From Caulobacter mirabilis (GTDB lineage Bacteria > Pseudomonadota > Alphaproteobacteria > Caulobacterales > Caulobacteraceae): a DNA stretch of 64,000 bases. Each line of letters starts with the position of its first letter. Within the stretch, counting starts at the first letter, position 1. Below, piece by piece: positions 1 to 7,862 of the stretch. Under the pieces are notes generated by a model. It did no database searches, had not been told where the DNA came from, and worked only from the letters and a program-made list of their open reading frames with translations. The stretch lies in assembly GCF_002749615.1 (NCBI RefSeq), contig NZ_CP024201.1, forward strand, positions 1,116,001-1,180,000. Reading direction: 5' to 3'. The position numbers and the translations under genes were made by a program.

Positions 1-103
1 GGATCCACGCCCATTTCCGCAAGTAACGACGTTACCGTTCCTTAAGTTGGCGGCCCTGGCGCCGCTGCTACGGTCTCGCCCTGACAAATGGGGGGAGAGG
101 ATC

Positions 104-1273
104 ATGACTCTGACGCGGCGCGGCGCCTTTGCAGGGGTGATCGGAGCGGCGGGCGCCCTGGCCGCGGCCCGGGCGACGGCTCAGCCGGCGGGCGGCGGCA
201 AGGACTGGTCCGGCCTCGACGCCATGGCGGCCAAGGTCGTGGCCGACGGGCTGACGCCGGGCCTGACCCTGGCCTTCGCCCGGCGCGGGGAGATCCTCTT
301 CTCCAGGGCCTACGGCTCGGCCAATCTGGAGACGGCGACCCCGGCGACGACGCGCAACATCTGGAAGATCGGCTCGGTGACCAAGCAGTACACCGGCGCG
401 GCCTTCCTGCTGCTGCAGGAGGACGGCAAGCTGTCGGTGGACGACAAGCTCAGCCGCTTCCTGCCGGACTTCCCGCTCGCCGACACCGTCACCCTTCGGC
501 AGATGCTCACCCATACCTCGGGCCTGGGCAACTACACCAACAAGCCGAGCCTGCGGGCCTTCCTCCAGGACGCTCGGCGGGACTACGACCGCGCCGAACT
601 CCTGGCCGAGATGAAGACGACGAACCCGATGAAGCGGTTCGAGCCGGGGGAGGCCTGGGCCTACAGCAACACCGCCTACGTCCTGCTGGGCCTGGTCATC
701 GAGACCGCCTCGGGCATGCCCTGGGCGGAGTTCATGAAGACCCGCCTGTTCGATCCGCTGGGACTGTCGAACACCGCCGTGGACGACGCTGCGGATATCG
801 TACCTGGCCGCGTCTCCGGCTATTCCGCCAAGCCGAAGGGCGGTTGGAAGAACTGCTCCTTCATCTCGATGACCTATCCGGGCGCGGCTGGCGCGATCCG
901 CTCGACGCCGGAGGACATGTGCCGCTGGCACGCCGCGCTGCTGGGCGGGAAGGCGCTGAAGCCCGAGAGCCTGAAGACCATGCTGACGCCCGGACGGACT
1001 TCCAAGGGCGAGCTGCCGATCTCGCTAACCGGAAAGGACAAGACCCCGGTCCGCTACGGCTTCGGCCTGAACATCGGCGAGGCCGACGGCCGGACCATCG
1101 TGTCGCACGGCGGCGGCATCCAGGGTTTCTCGTCCTCGCTGCACAGCATCGTCGACACCGGTTTCACCGTGGCGATGGTGGTCAACTGCGACGGCCAGCC
1201 GGAAGGGCCGGACCGGCTCGGTCCGGCGCTGCGCGAAATCCGAATGCAGGCCGACAAGGTGTCGCTGGCCTGA
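104..1273 (+). CDS. Secreted serine hydrolase of the beta-lactamase / penicillin-binding-protein-like family
   Basis: The protein has 389 residues. It carries the three active-site motifs of the class C beta-lactamase/DD-peptidase fold: Ser91-Val-Thr-Lys94 with the nucleophile, Tyr187-Ser-Asn189, and His335-Gly-Gly in place of the Lys-Thr-Gly box. The family hydrolyses amide or ester bonds; the His-Gly-Gly variant is common in esterase-like members, so the substrate cannot be named. The ATG at 104 is chosen over an upstream ATG at 47 because a purine-rich ribosome site (90-100) precedes it and the product then begins with a Tat-like signal (Thr-Arg-Arg-Gly-Ala-Phe, then an Ala-rich core to about residue 27), which suggests export folded to the periplasm. 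It stands alone, with 125 bp to the next gene. The family call is firm; the physiological role is open. Confidence 0.9.
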   Translation: MTLTRRGAFAGVIGAAGALAAARATAQPAGGGKDWSGLDAMAAKVVADGLTPGLTLAFARRGEILFSRAYGSANLETATPATTRNIWKIGSVTKQYTGAAFLLLQEDGKLSVDDKLSRFLPDFPLADTVTLRQMLTHTSGLGNYTNKPSLRAFLQDARRDYDRAELLAEMKTTNPMKRFEPGEAWAYSNTAYVLLGLVIETASGMPWAEFMKTRLFDPLGLSNTAVDDAADIVPGRVSGYSAKPKGGWKNCSFISMTYPGAAGAIRSTPEDMCRWHAALLGGKALKPESLKTMLTPGRTSKGELPISLTGKDKTPVRYGFGLNIGEADGRTIVSHGGGIQGFSSSLHSIVDTGFTVAMVVNCDGQPEGPDRLGPALREIRMQADKVSLA

Positions 1274-1398
1274 CAGTCCGATCAGGGGGGCGGCGAGACC
1301 GGCGTTCTGCCGATAGTTGGGCGATCGCTTCCGAAATTAAGGCGGAGCTAACCGTACGGATCGTCTGGGTATCCCCGCGTCAGTGCGAGGGCTTTCAG

Positions 1399-2796
1399 AT
1401 GTCGACCCAGGATCAGCAGCTCAGCGAGCGCCTCGCGTTCATCGGGCTGGACGCTGAGGCGCGTCGGGCTCTGAAGGCGGAGGCCGCCTTCGTCGACGCC
1501 GTGCTGCCGGCGATCCTCGACCGCTTCTACGACACCATCCGCGCCACGCCGGAGACCCGCCGCTTCTTCCGCAGCGAGGACCATATCCGCGGCGCCCACG
1601 GCGCCCAGCGCAAGCACTGGAGCCGCATCGCGCAGGCCGAGTACGACGCCGGCTACGTCGACAGCGTCCGCGCCATCGGCCAGACCCACGCCCGCATCGG
1701 GCTGGAGCCGCGCTGGTACATCGGCGGCTATGCGGTTGTGCTCGAAGGCCTGGTCAGGGAGGCCCTGACCCGCGACTGGCCGGGCAAGCCGCGCTTCGGC
1801 CAGAAGCCGGTCGGGCCGGAGAAGACCAGCGAGCTGGTCGGGGCTCTGATCCGGGCGGCCATGCTCGACATGGACTTCGCCATCTCCATCTATCTCGACG
1901 CCGCCGAGGAGGCCCGTCGCGAGGCGCTGCGCCAGGCCGAGGTCGAGCGTCAGCAGATGCTTCAAGACCTGGCCGATCGCTTCGAGGGGGCGGTCTCCGG
2001 CATCGCCGAACGGGTCGCTTCGGCGGCCTGCCAGCTGGAGGCGACGGCGCGCTCGATGGCTGAGATCGCCGGCCAGACCAGCGACCGCTCCACCCGCGTG
2101 GCCGCCGCCGCGCAGCAGGCGACGAGCAACGTCTCGATGGTCGCCGCCTCGACCGAGCAGATCGGCGCCTCGGTGGCGGAGATCGCCGGCCGGGTGACCC
2201 GTTCCAGCGTGATGACCGACGAGGCCGTGGTTCGGGCCCAGGCCGCCAACGAGACCCTGGGCCAGCTGGCCGCCTCGGCCGAGACGGTCGGCGCCCTGGT
2301 CAGCCTGATCTCCGAGATCGCCGCCCAGACCAACATGCTGTCGATCAACGCGACCATCGAGAGCGCCCGGGCCGGGGACGCCGGCAAGGGCTTCGCCGTG
2401 GTCGCCGACGAGATCAAGCGCCTCGCCGCCCAGACCGCCCGCACCGCCGAACAGGCGCGCGACCAGATCGGCGGCATGCAGCGGATCGCCCGCGAGTCGG
2501 CCGGCGCCATCGAGGACATCCGCCGGATCATCGAGGACCTGGCCGGAGTGTCGGCCGCCATCAAGGACTCCGTCGACGAGCAGGCGGCCACGACCCGCGA
2601 CATCGCCCGCAACACCCACGAGGCCGCCACCGGCGCCGAGGCGGTCTCGCGCGACATCGTCATCGTCCATGACGCGGCCAAGCATACCGGCCAGAGCTCC
2701 AGCGAGGTGGTCGCCGCCTCCCAGGCGCTGGAGCGAGAGGCCGACAGCCTGCGCGAGGCGGTGGACGGGTTCCTGGTCAGCGTGCGGGCGGCATAG
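1399..2796 (+). CDS. Globin-coupled methyl-accepting chemotaxis protein (haem-based oxygen sensor)
   Basis: A 465-residue soluble receptor with no membrane segment. Residues about 10-165 form a protoglobin sensor domain; His97 in the Ile-Gly-Gln-Thr-His-Ala-Arg-Ile-Gly context matches the proximal haem ligand of HemAT-type sensors. A helical linker follows, and residues about 190-460 are a methyl-accepting signalling coiled coil whose tip (from about residue 306, [21 protein letters not shown]) is the CheA/CheW contact site. It probably binds oxygen (or NO) in the cytoplasm and controls chemotaxis or aerotaxis. The ATG at 1399 follows a modest GAGG; in-frame upstream sequence does not look like protein. 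No che genes lie nearby, so it would have to work with a remote chemotaxis cluster. Confidence 0.93.
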   Translation: MSTQDQQLSERLAFIGLDAEARRALKAEAAFVDAVLPAILDRFYDTIRATPETRRFFRSEDHIRGAHGAQRKHWSRIAQAEYDAGYVDSVRAIGQTHARIGLEPRWYIGGYAVVLEGLVREALTRDWPGKPRFGQKPVGPEKTSELVGALIRAAMLDMDFAISIYLDAAEEARREALRQAEVERQQMLQDLADRFEGAVSGIAERVASAACQLEATARSMAEIAGQTSDRSTRVAAAAQQATSNVSMVAASTEQIGASVAEIAGRVTRSSVMTDEAVVRAQAANETLGQLAASAETVGALVSLISEIAAQTNMLSINATIESARAGDAGKGFAVVADEIKRLAAQTARTAEQARDQIGGMQRIARESAGAIEDIRRIIEDLAGVSAAIKDSVDEQAATTRDIARNTHEAATGAEAVSRDIVIVHDAAKHTGQSSSEVVAASQALEREADSLREAVDGFLVSVRAA

Positions 2797-2828
2797 CCTT
2801 ATGGGCGCAATCGTCGGATAAGGGGCGG

Positions 2829-3458
2829 ATGAAACAGCTCCCCAACCTGATGACCAGCCTGCGCCTGGCCCTGACCATCTTCGTGTTCATGGCCATGATC
2901 GCTCTGTCCGCGCGACCGATCCTGATCTGGGCCTACGGCTCGGGGATCGACGTCCGGACGCTGCAGGTCGGGCTCTACCAGTTCGCCTTCTGGGGCTTCA
3001 TCGTCGCGGCGATCACCGACTTCCTCGACGGCTGGCTGGCGCGGAAGTTCGACGCCACGAGCACCCTGGGGACCATCCTCGACCCGATCGCCGACAAGGT
3101 GCTGGTCGCCGGCGCCGTGATCGGCCTGACCGCCATGGGCGCCTGGATGGTCGGCCTGGCCGGCGGCCTGATCCTGTTCCGGGAGTTCGCGGTCAGCGCC
3201 ATGCGCGAGGTGCTGGCGCCCAAGGGGCTGAAGCTGCCGGTCACCCTGCTGGCGAAGTGGAAGACCACGTTGCAGCTGGTCGCCCTGACGGTGCAGCTGT
3301 TCGTCGGCGGCTGGGAGATCTGGGGCCTGCCCAAGGATCCGGAGCTGATGGCCCGCGCCTCGGTCGGCGCCGACGTGCTGCTGTGGCTCGCCGCCGCGGT
3401 GACGGTCTGGACGGGGCTGGAGTACGCCCGGTCGGCGCGCAAGGCGCTGGCGGGGTAG
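2829..3458 (+). CDS. pgsA: CDP-diacylglycerol--glycerol-3-phosphate 3-phosphatidyltransferase
   Basis: A 209-residue integral membrane enzyme that makes phosphatidylglycerol phosphate from CDP-diacylglycerol and glycerol 3-phosphate, the committed step to phosphatidylglycerol and cardiolipin. The CDP-alcohol phosphotransferase signature is complete: Asp64-x2-Asp67-Gly68-x2-Ala71-Arg72-x8-Gly81-x3-Asp85-x3-Asp89. Hydrophobic segments near residues 10-30, 50-65, 88-110, 150-165 and 180-195 fit the family's multi-span topology, and the length is normal for PgsA. A GC-rich purine tract precedes the ATG. It lies 32 bp after the globin-coupled receptor on the same strand and may be co-transcribed, though there is no functional link. 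Confidence 0.95.
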   Translation: MKQLPNLMTSLRLALTIFVFMAMIALSARPILIWAYGSGIDVRTLQVGLYQFAFWGFIVAAITDFLDGWLARKFDATSTLGTILDPIADKVLVAGAVIGLTAMGAWMVGLAGGLILFREFAVSAMREVLAPKGLKLPVTLLAKWKTTLQLVALTVQLFVGGWEIWGLPKDPELMARASVGADVLLWLAAAVTVWTGLEYARSARKALAG

Positions 3459-3523
3459 GGCGGGCCGCCCACGAAGGACGTCTGGTCGGCGCCGGCCTGA
3501 GCTTTCCTCATGCCGGACCGGGG

Positions 3524-3682
3524 TTATTCCGCCGCCAGCAGCATCCGCAACGGCGGCGCGTCGTCCTCGACGACCTCGGGGTCGGTCGGGCCGAACAGCA
3601 GCCAGTCGGTCTCGGCCTCTTCGTCGCGCTCGGCGCGCATCAGGCGCGCGATCAGACAGGGGCCGACGCCTCGGAGAACCAT
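3524..3682 (-). CDS. Small hypothetical protein (52 residues) behind a Fur-like box
   Basis: A 52-residue ORF of unrecognised family, rich in acidic residues in its second half (Asp-Pro-Glu-Val-Val-Glu-Asp-Asp). I prefer the ATG at 3682 over the one at 3703 because a GGAGG lies 5 nt upstream of 3682 and nothing comparable precedes 3703. A Fur-box-like sequence lies 26-44 bp upstream of the start, so the gene is probably repressed by iron. The gene converges on pgsA. There is no signal peptide or membrane span. The good ribosome site and regulatory box are the reasons to believe it is real; the function is unknown. Confidence 0.6.
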   Translation of the reverse strand: MVLRGVGPCLIARLMRAERDEEAETDWLLFGPTDPEVVEDDAPPLRMLLAAE

Positions 3683-3707
3683 CCTCGCCTCCAGGATTCT
3701 CATCAGA

Positions 3708-3726
3708 AAATGAGAATGACTTGCAA
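3708..3726 (-). promoter_or_regulatory. Putative Fur box
   Basis: The 19-bp sequence AAATGAGAATGACTTGCAA on the plus strand is close to the classical Fur consensus half-sites (AATGAGAATGATTNTCATT). It sits just upstream of the 52-codon gene that ends at 3524. The right half-site is degenerate, so this is a motif match by eye and not proof of binding. Confidence 0.5.
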
Positions 3727-3763
3727 TCTTGGCTCTGGCAAGGCGGGGGTTGGGGTGAGCTGA

Positions 3764-3837
3764 GGGACATGCTCCCGCAGGGGGCGTGTCCCTGCATGCG
3801 GCGATATCGGGGACACGCACCTTCGGAGCATGTCCCC
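3764..3837. repeat. Intergenic palindromic repeat, family A (copy 1)
   Basis: An imperfect inverted repeat of about 24 nt per arm (GGGACATGCTCC... and ...GGAGCATGTCCC) around a GC-rich centre. A closely related copy lies at 27890-27969. It resembles REP-like elements between convergent genes and could fold as a long RNA hairpin. No protein is encoded. Confidence 0.75.
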
Positions 3838-3847
3838 TTCCAACCAC

Positions 3848-3960
3848 CCGTCATCCTCGGACTTGTTCCGAGGGCCCATGAACACGGACGATGGTGATGT
3901 CGCGCCCGTCCGTCCGCCTCACCGCGCATGGGTCCTCGCGACCAGCGCGAGGATGACGGA
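3848..3960. repeat. Intergenic inverted repeat, family C
   Basis: The 12-nt arms CCGTCATCCTCG (3848-3859) and CGAGGATGACGG (3949-3960) are perfect reverse complements about 90 bp apart, with secondary dyads between them. It lies directly downstream of the YVTN propeller gene and looks like an alphaproteobacterial intergenic palindromic element. Confidence 0.65.
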
Positions 3961-3976
3961 AAGAGAGGAGCGCCCC

Positions 3977-4954
3977 CTACGGCGCGACGCCCAGGCCGTC
4001 GCCGTTCTTGCCGGCGGGCAGGCGGCGCAGGACCTTGCCGGTCTTCATGTCGATCTCGGCGATCTGGTCGCGGCCGGTCTCGGCGGCATAGAGCTTCGAG
4101 CCGTCCGGCGAGAACAGGATGGTCACCTGGCCGGCGTCCCGCGTCCCGCTGACTGGGATGGTGCGGCGAACCTTGCGGGTTGCGCGGTCGATCTCGCTCA
4201 CCGTGCCCGCGACCAGGTTCGAGGTGACGACCGTGCGGCCGTCGGGGCTGATCGCCACCCGGATGGCGACCGGATCGATGGCGACCTCGGCGACCGGTTT
4301 CAGCGTCGCCGTGTCGATCACCTGGACCCGCGGCGCCTCCAGGTCGCCGACCCACAGCTCCCGGCCGTCGGGCGACAAGGCGATCCCTTCCGGCTTTCCG
4401 TTCACGGCGATGTCGGCCAGCTTCTTGCCGGCGTTGGCGTCGATGACGCTGACCGTGCCGGAGTTGATGTTGGCGACATAGACGCGGGATCCGTCCGCGG
4501 TCGTCGCGGCCATGTGCGAGCCCTGCTGGTCGGTGGCGACGGCGCTGACCTTGCCGGTCTCTGGATCGACGATGGTCAGGGTCTTGCTGCCCTCGGTGGT
4601 GGCCAGCAGCCGGCCGTCCTTCAGCCAGATCAGCCCATGGGGCCGGGCGTTCGGGGCCAGGTCGATCCGCTTCAGCGCCTTGGTCGAGGCCACGTCGAAG
4701 ACGTCGATCGTCGTCCCGCCGTAGGCGACCACCGCCGCGCGCTTGCCGTCCGGCGAGACCGCGACCTCGTGCGGCCATTTCGCCGTCGGAACGCGAGCGC
4801 GCTCCTGGCCGGTCTTCAGGTCGACGAAGCTCACCGTGTCCTCGCCCTTGTTGCCGATGATCAGCGTCGCCGCCCAGGCGGAGCCGGCCATGATGACTGG
4901 AATGGGGGCGACGAGGGGCAGGGCGACCAGCAGGGCGCGGGCGAGACGATGCAT
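3977..4954 (-). CDS. YVTN-type beta-propeller repeat protein, periplasmic
   Basis: A 325-residue protein with an N-terminal signal peptide (basic start, Leu/Ala/Val core, cleavage probably after the Ala-Trp-Ala near residue 28) followed by about seven repeats of the YVTN/cytochrome-d1-like propeller. Each repeat has a Val-Ser-Pro-Asp-Gly turn and an Ile-Asp-x-x-Thr strand. Such propellers usually act as binding scaffolds; no catalytic residues or haem motif are seen. It is the last gene of a probable minus-strand operon: the start is 13 bp after the pirin stop and is preceded by a GGAG. The family is clear but the ligand is unknown. Confidence 0.85.
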   Translation of the reverse strand: MHRLARALLVALPLVAPIPVIMAGSAWAATLIIGNKGEDTVSFVDLKTGQERARVPTAKWPHEVAVSPDGKRAAVVAYGGTTIDVFDVASTKALKRIDLAPNARPHGLIWLKDGRLLATTEGSKTLTIVDPETGKVSAVATDQQGSHMAATTADGSRVYVANINSGTVSVIDANAGKKLADIAVNGKPEGIALSPDGRELWVGDLEAPRVQVIDTATLKPVAEVAIDPVAIRVAISPDGRTVVTSNLVAGTVSEIDRATRKVRRTIPVSGTRDAGQVTILFSPDGSKLYAAETGRDQIAEIDMKTGKVLRRLPAGKNGDGLGVAP

Positions 4955-4967
4955 GAGAGGCTCCGTA

Positions 4968-5861
4968 TCAGGACATAGGGTTGGCCGGCGGGGCCGGCTC
5001 CGGCAGGGGGATGAACTCGCCGTTGTCGAGGTCGGGCAGCTTCATCCGGCCGCCGCGCCAGTCGGCCTTGGCCTGTTCCAGCCGATCCTTCGACGACGAC
5101 ACGAAGTTCCATTCGATGAAGCGCGGACCCAGCGGCTCGCCGCCCAGCAGCATCACGGTCGAGGGTTCCAGCGCCTCGAACACGATGGTGTCGCCCGGCG
5201 CGAACACGGCCATCTGGCCGACCTTCAGCGTCTGGCCGGCGACCTCGACGCTGCCCTTGGCGACATAGGCGGCGCGTTCGCTGTACTCGGCCGGCAGGTC
5301 GGCGCGCGTGCCCGTCTCCATCTCCCAGTGGACATAGAAGGTCGGCGAGAACACCGGCACGGAGGCCTTGGCGCCGTAGGCCTCGCCCGCCACCAGCCGC
5401 GCCTTCAGCCCGCCCGACTCGTAGAAGGGCAGCTCGTTGTCGCCTTCATGGTGCGAGAACCGAGGGTCGATCTCTTCCTGCTCGGTCGGCAGGGCCAGCC
5501 AAGTCTGGATGCCGTCCATCCGGCCGCCGTGCTCGCGCAGGTCCTCGAACCGCTCCGAATGGGTGATGCCGCTGCCGGCGGTCATCCAGTTCACCTCGCC
5601 GGGGCGGATGACGATCTCCGAGCCGACGCTGTCGCGGTGGGTCATCGAGCCTTCGAACAGGTAGCTCAGGGTCGAAAGGCCGATGTGCGGATGCGGGCGC
5701 ACGTCGACGGTCCGGGGAAAGCCGGGCGCGAACTCGGCCGGTCCCATGTGGTCGAAGAAGATGAACGGGCCGACCATCCGGCGGGCGTGGAAGGGCAGCA
5801 CGCGCCCGACCTCGAACCCGCCCAGGTCCTTGCGCCGCTGGTCGATGATGAGGTCGATCAT
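4968..5861 (-). CDS. Pirin family bicupin protein
   Basis: A 297-residue bicupin. The N-terminal cupin has the pirin metal-site pattern (His-Pro-His-Ile-Gly, then a Thr-His and Glu further on) after the characteristic Pro-Phe-x-Phe-Phe-Asp-His-Met-Gly-Pro block. The C-terminal cupin is of the Pirin_C type. Pirins bind Fe(II) or other metals and include quercetin dioxygenases and redox-sensing regulators; the natural substrate here cannot be told. It lies 13 bp after the propeller/TPR gene and 13 bp before the YVTN gene, so the three are probably one transcript. A GGAG precedes the ATG. A second, short-type pirin lies at 28988-29683. Confidence 0.9.
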   Translation of the reverse strand: MIDLIIDQRRKDLGGFEVGRVLPFHARRMVGPFIFFDHMGPAEFAPGFPRTVDVRPHPHIGLSTLSYLFEGSMTHRDSVGSEIVIRPGEVNWMTAGSGITHSERFEDLREHGGRMDGIQTWLALPTEQEEIDPRFSHHEGDNELPFYESGGLKARLVAGEAYGAKASVPVFSPTFYVHWEMETGTRADLPAEYSERAAYVAKGSVEVAGQTLKVGQMAVFAPGDTIVFEALEPSTVMLLGGEPLGPRFIEWNFVSSSKDRLEQAKADWRGGRMKLPDLDNGEFIPLPEPAPPANPMS

Positions 5862-5874
5862 GCTCTGTCTCCGC

Positions 5875-7242
5875 TTACGGCAGGGCGAGCTTGAAGATCG
5901 CTGCGGGGCGGGCGACGCCCTCTCGGCGCTTTCCGTCCGCGGTCCAGCCCGCCCATTGGCTGTTCCCGACGAAGATGTAGGCCGCCTCGCCGACGGCGCC
6001 CAGCGCCAGGTCGTCCATTCCGGGCAGATTGGCGGCCAGGACGCGAACCTGTTCGATCGATCGGCAGTCAGGGCTGAGCCGGATCGACAGGATCCGCTGC
6101 GGGGACGCTCCGTTCTGGGTGGCGATCAGCTCCCAGGGGCGGGCGGGGCCGCTGCCGACCTTGCGGACGTCCTGGTTGGAGTCCCAGGCCAGGCCGTCGA
6201 TCCCCGCCAGGGCCGCGTCGGCCTTGGTCAGGGGCGTGACGGCGCCGGTCTTGGTGTCGATGCGATGCAGCCCGGTGCTGTAGTCGGCGACCACCAGCGC
6301 GTCGCGGCCATGGCAGACGGCCATGCCCTGCGGCGAGGCGATCTCCCTGGAGCTCACGAACAGCTCGGGGGTCTTCGCGCCCGGCGCCAGGCGCCAGAGT
6401 CCCCCGCCGGCGGCGTCGCTGGCGTAGATCGGCGCTCCGTCGGCGACCCGGCCGCCGATCGCGATGTCGCCGACCGCCACGTCGCCCAGCTGGTGTGGCC
6501 TGCCGTCGTCGGGCAGGGGGAAGCGGCCCAGGATCGATCCGTCGCGGGTCGAGACCTTGAGCAGGCCCGTCCGTTTGGCCCCCACGCCGCCTGGCAGGCC
6601 CTCGCCCCAGGCTTCGGCGATCCAGAGGGCGCTCGCGCTTCCGTCCACGGCCATGCCGAACAGGCCGCCGGTGTCGGCGTCGCCCTTCAGGAAGGGGCGG
6701 GCTGCGCCGTCGTCGTCGATGCGGACGATGGTGCGGGCGGCGACGGCGCTGACCAGGTAGTCCTCGCCGACGGGATCGCTGAGGACGGCGACGCCCTCGG
6801 CGAGGAAGGCCGGGTCGGCGAGCGTCGCGATGGGGTGCAGTTGGCCGGCCGGTTGCCGATTGGCGGCCAGCTGCGTGGCGACCGGCGTGAAGCCGGGCAG
6901 GTCGACGAGGGTGCGAAGCGCCGGATCGCCGGCGACGTCGAGGGTCAGGCCCAGGCGGGCGTAGGCCTCCAGATGGGCCAGCGCCTCCTGCGGCTTGCCG
7001 GCGGCGACCTCGACCCGCGCCAGCCGCACCAGGGCGCCGGGCAGGGTCGGATAGAGGGCGAGGGCGGCTTCCAGCCGGGCTTCGGCCGTCGCCAGGTCTC
7101 CGGCCTGAGCCGCGGCGCCGGCCTCCTTCCGCAGGCGCATCGACTGTTCGAGGCGGCTTTCGGATTCAGAGGGCGCGGCGGCCGAAGTCAGGAGCAGGGC
7201 GGCGAGCGCCGCCCCGGCGGTCCTAGCCGTGCGGGCTGACAT
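5875..7242 (-). CDS. Secreted protein with TPR-like helices and a C-terminal six-bladed-type propeller
   Basis: A 455-residue protein. It begins with a signal peptide (Ala-rich core to about residue 27). A helical region at about residues 30-110 has the Ala/Gly/Tyr pattern of one or two TPR units. The rest reads as an SMP-30/NHL-like propeller with repeated Asp-Gly and Trp-Asp turns. The ATG at 7242 makes the gene overlap the end of the Lrp-type gene by 20 bp, pointing to one operon. Frames further upstream are shadows of the lrp gene. A role in sensing or hydrolysing a small molecule is possible but not supported by visible catalytic residues. I do not recognise an exact family. Confidence 0.75.
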   Translation of the reverse strand: MSARTARTAGAALAALLLTSAAAPSESESRLEQSMRLRKEAGAAAQAGDLATAEARLEAALALYPTLPGALVRLARVEVAAGKPQEALAHLEAYARLGLTLDVAGDPALRTLVDLPGFTPVATQLAANRQPAGQLHPIATLADPAFLAEGVAVLSDPVGEDYLVSAVAARTIVRIDDDGAARPFLKGDADTGGLFGMAVDGSASALWIAEAWGEGLPGGVGAKRTGLLKVSTRDGSILGRFPLPDDGRPHQLGDVAVGDIAIGGRVADGAPIYASDAAGGGLWRLAPGAKTPELFVSSREIASPQGMAVCHGRDALVVADYSTGLHRIDTKTGAVTPLTKADAALAGIDGLAWDSNQDVRKVGSGPARPWELIATQNGASPQRILSIRLSPDCRSIEQVRVLAANLPGMDDLALGAVGEAAYIFVGNSQWAGWTADGKRREGVARPAAIFKLALP

Positions 7243-7720
7243 AGGGGCTGACCATGCCGAGCGGGACAGCCGTGGTGTTCTTGACGCCCCGGATGACGAT
7301 CCGGCTCTCGATGTTCGAGACCAGGCCCAGCGACAGGATCTTGTCGCGCAGGAAGTCGTCGAAGGCGTGCATGTCGCGGGTGACGATCCGCAGCTCGTAG
7401 TCGGCGGCGCCGGTGACGGTGGCGCACTGCACGACCTCGGCCCAGCGCACGATGCTGGTCTCGAACTGCTCCAGGTTCTCCTTGGTCGGCAGCGACAGCT
7501 TGACGGTGCAGTAGACCTCGAAGCCGAGACCGAGCTGTTCGCGATCCAGGATGGTGACGCGACGCTGGATGATTCCCGCATCCTCCAGGCGCTTGATGCG
7601 CCGCCAGCAAGGGCTGGACGACAGGCCTACTCGCTCGGCGATCTCCGCGACCGAGAGGCTGGCGTCGTGTTGGATGAGATCGAGAATCTTTGCGTCAACC
7701 GCGTCTAGCTGCTCCGACAA
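7223..7720 (-). CDS. Lrp/AsnC family transcriptional regulator
   Basis: A 165-residue regulator. The N-terminal winged helix-turn-helix (residues about 5-60, with the Ser-Leu-Ser-Val-Ala-Glu-Ile-Ala-Glu-Arg-Val-Gly and Trp-Arg-Arg-Ile motifs) is followed by an RAM/AsnC effector domain (about 70-150) that typically binds an amino acid. The start is probably the TTG at 7720, since a run of purines (GGGGGGAAAAGG on the minus strand) lies directly upstream and residue 2 onward aligns with the family N-terminus; there is no nearby in-frame ATG. It is divergent from the indolepyruvate ferredoxin oxidoreductase, a usual arrangement for a local activator of aromatic or branched amino-acid catabolism. 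It heads the operon with the propeller, pirin and YVTN genes. Confidence 0.92.
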   Translation of the reverse strand: MSEQLDAVDAKILDLIQHDASLSVAEIAERVGLSSSPCWRRIKRLEDAGIIQRRVTILDREQLGLGFEVYCTVKLSLPTKENLEQFETSIVRWAEVVQCATVTGAADYELRIVTRDMHAFDDFLRDKILSLGLVSNIESRIVIRGVKNTTAVPLGMVSPYVSPHG

Positions 7721-7862
7721 ACCTTTTCCCCCCAAATGGGCCGTTCCGCGCCCTGATCTTGCCGAACGAGACGGCTGAAGGGGCACGGCTTTGGCAAGCA
7801 ATTTCACCGTACTTATATGATCTTGCAACCGTGGGCATCCCCGCGGGAGGAAAGATTTTTCA
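7721..7862. promoter_or_regulatory. Divergent promoter region between the Lrp-type regulator and the indolepyruvate oxidoreductase
   Basis: This 142-bp spacer must carry both promoters. Its middle (about 7795-7830) is notably AT-rich for this genome, which suits a promoter and an Lrp-type site. No exact operator can be assigned by eye. A GGAGG at 7846-7850 serves the rightward gene. Confidence 0.5.

Noticed and set aside
2799..4778. A 659-codon minus-strand frame over pgsA and the YVTN gene.
   Set aside because: It crosses an intergenic palindrome region and lies partly in the wrong frame of the YVTN gene; no domain is seen.
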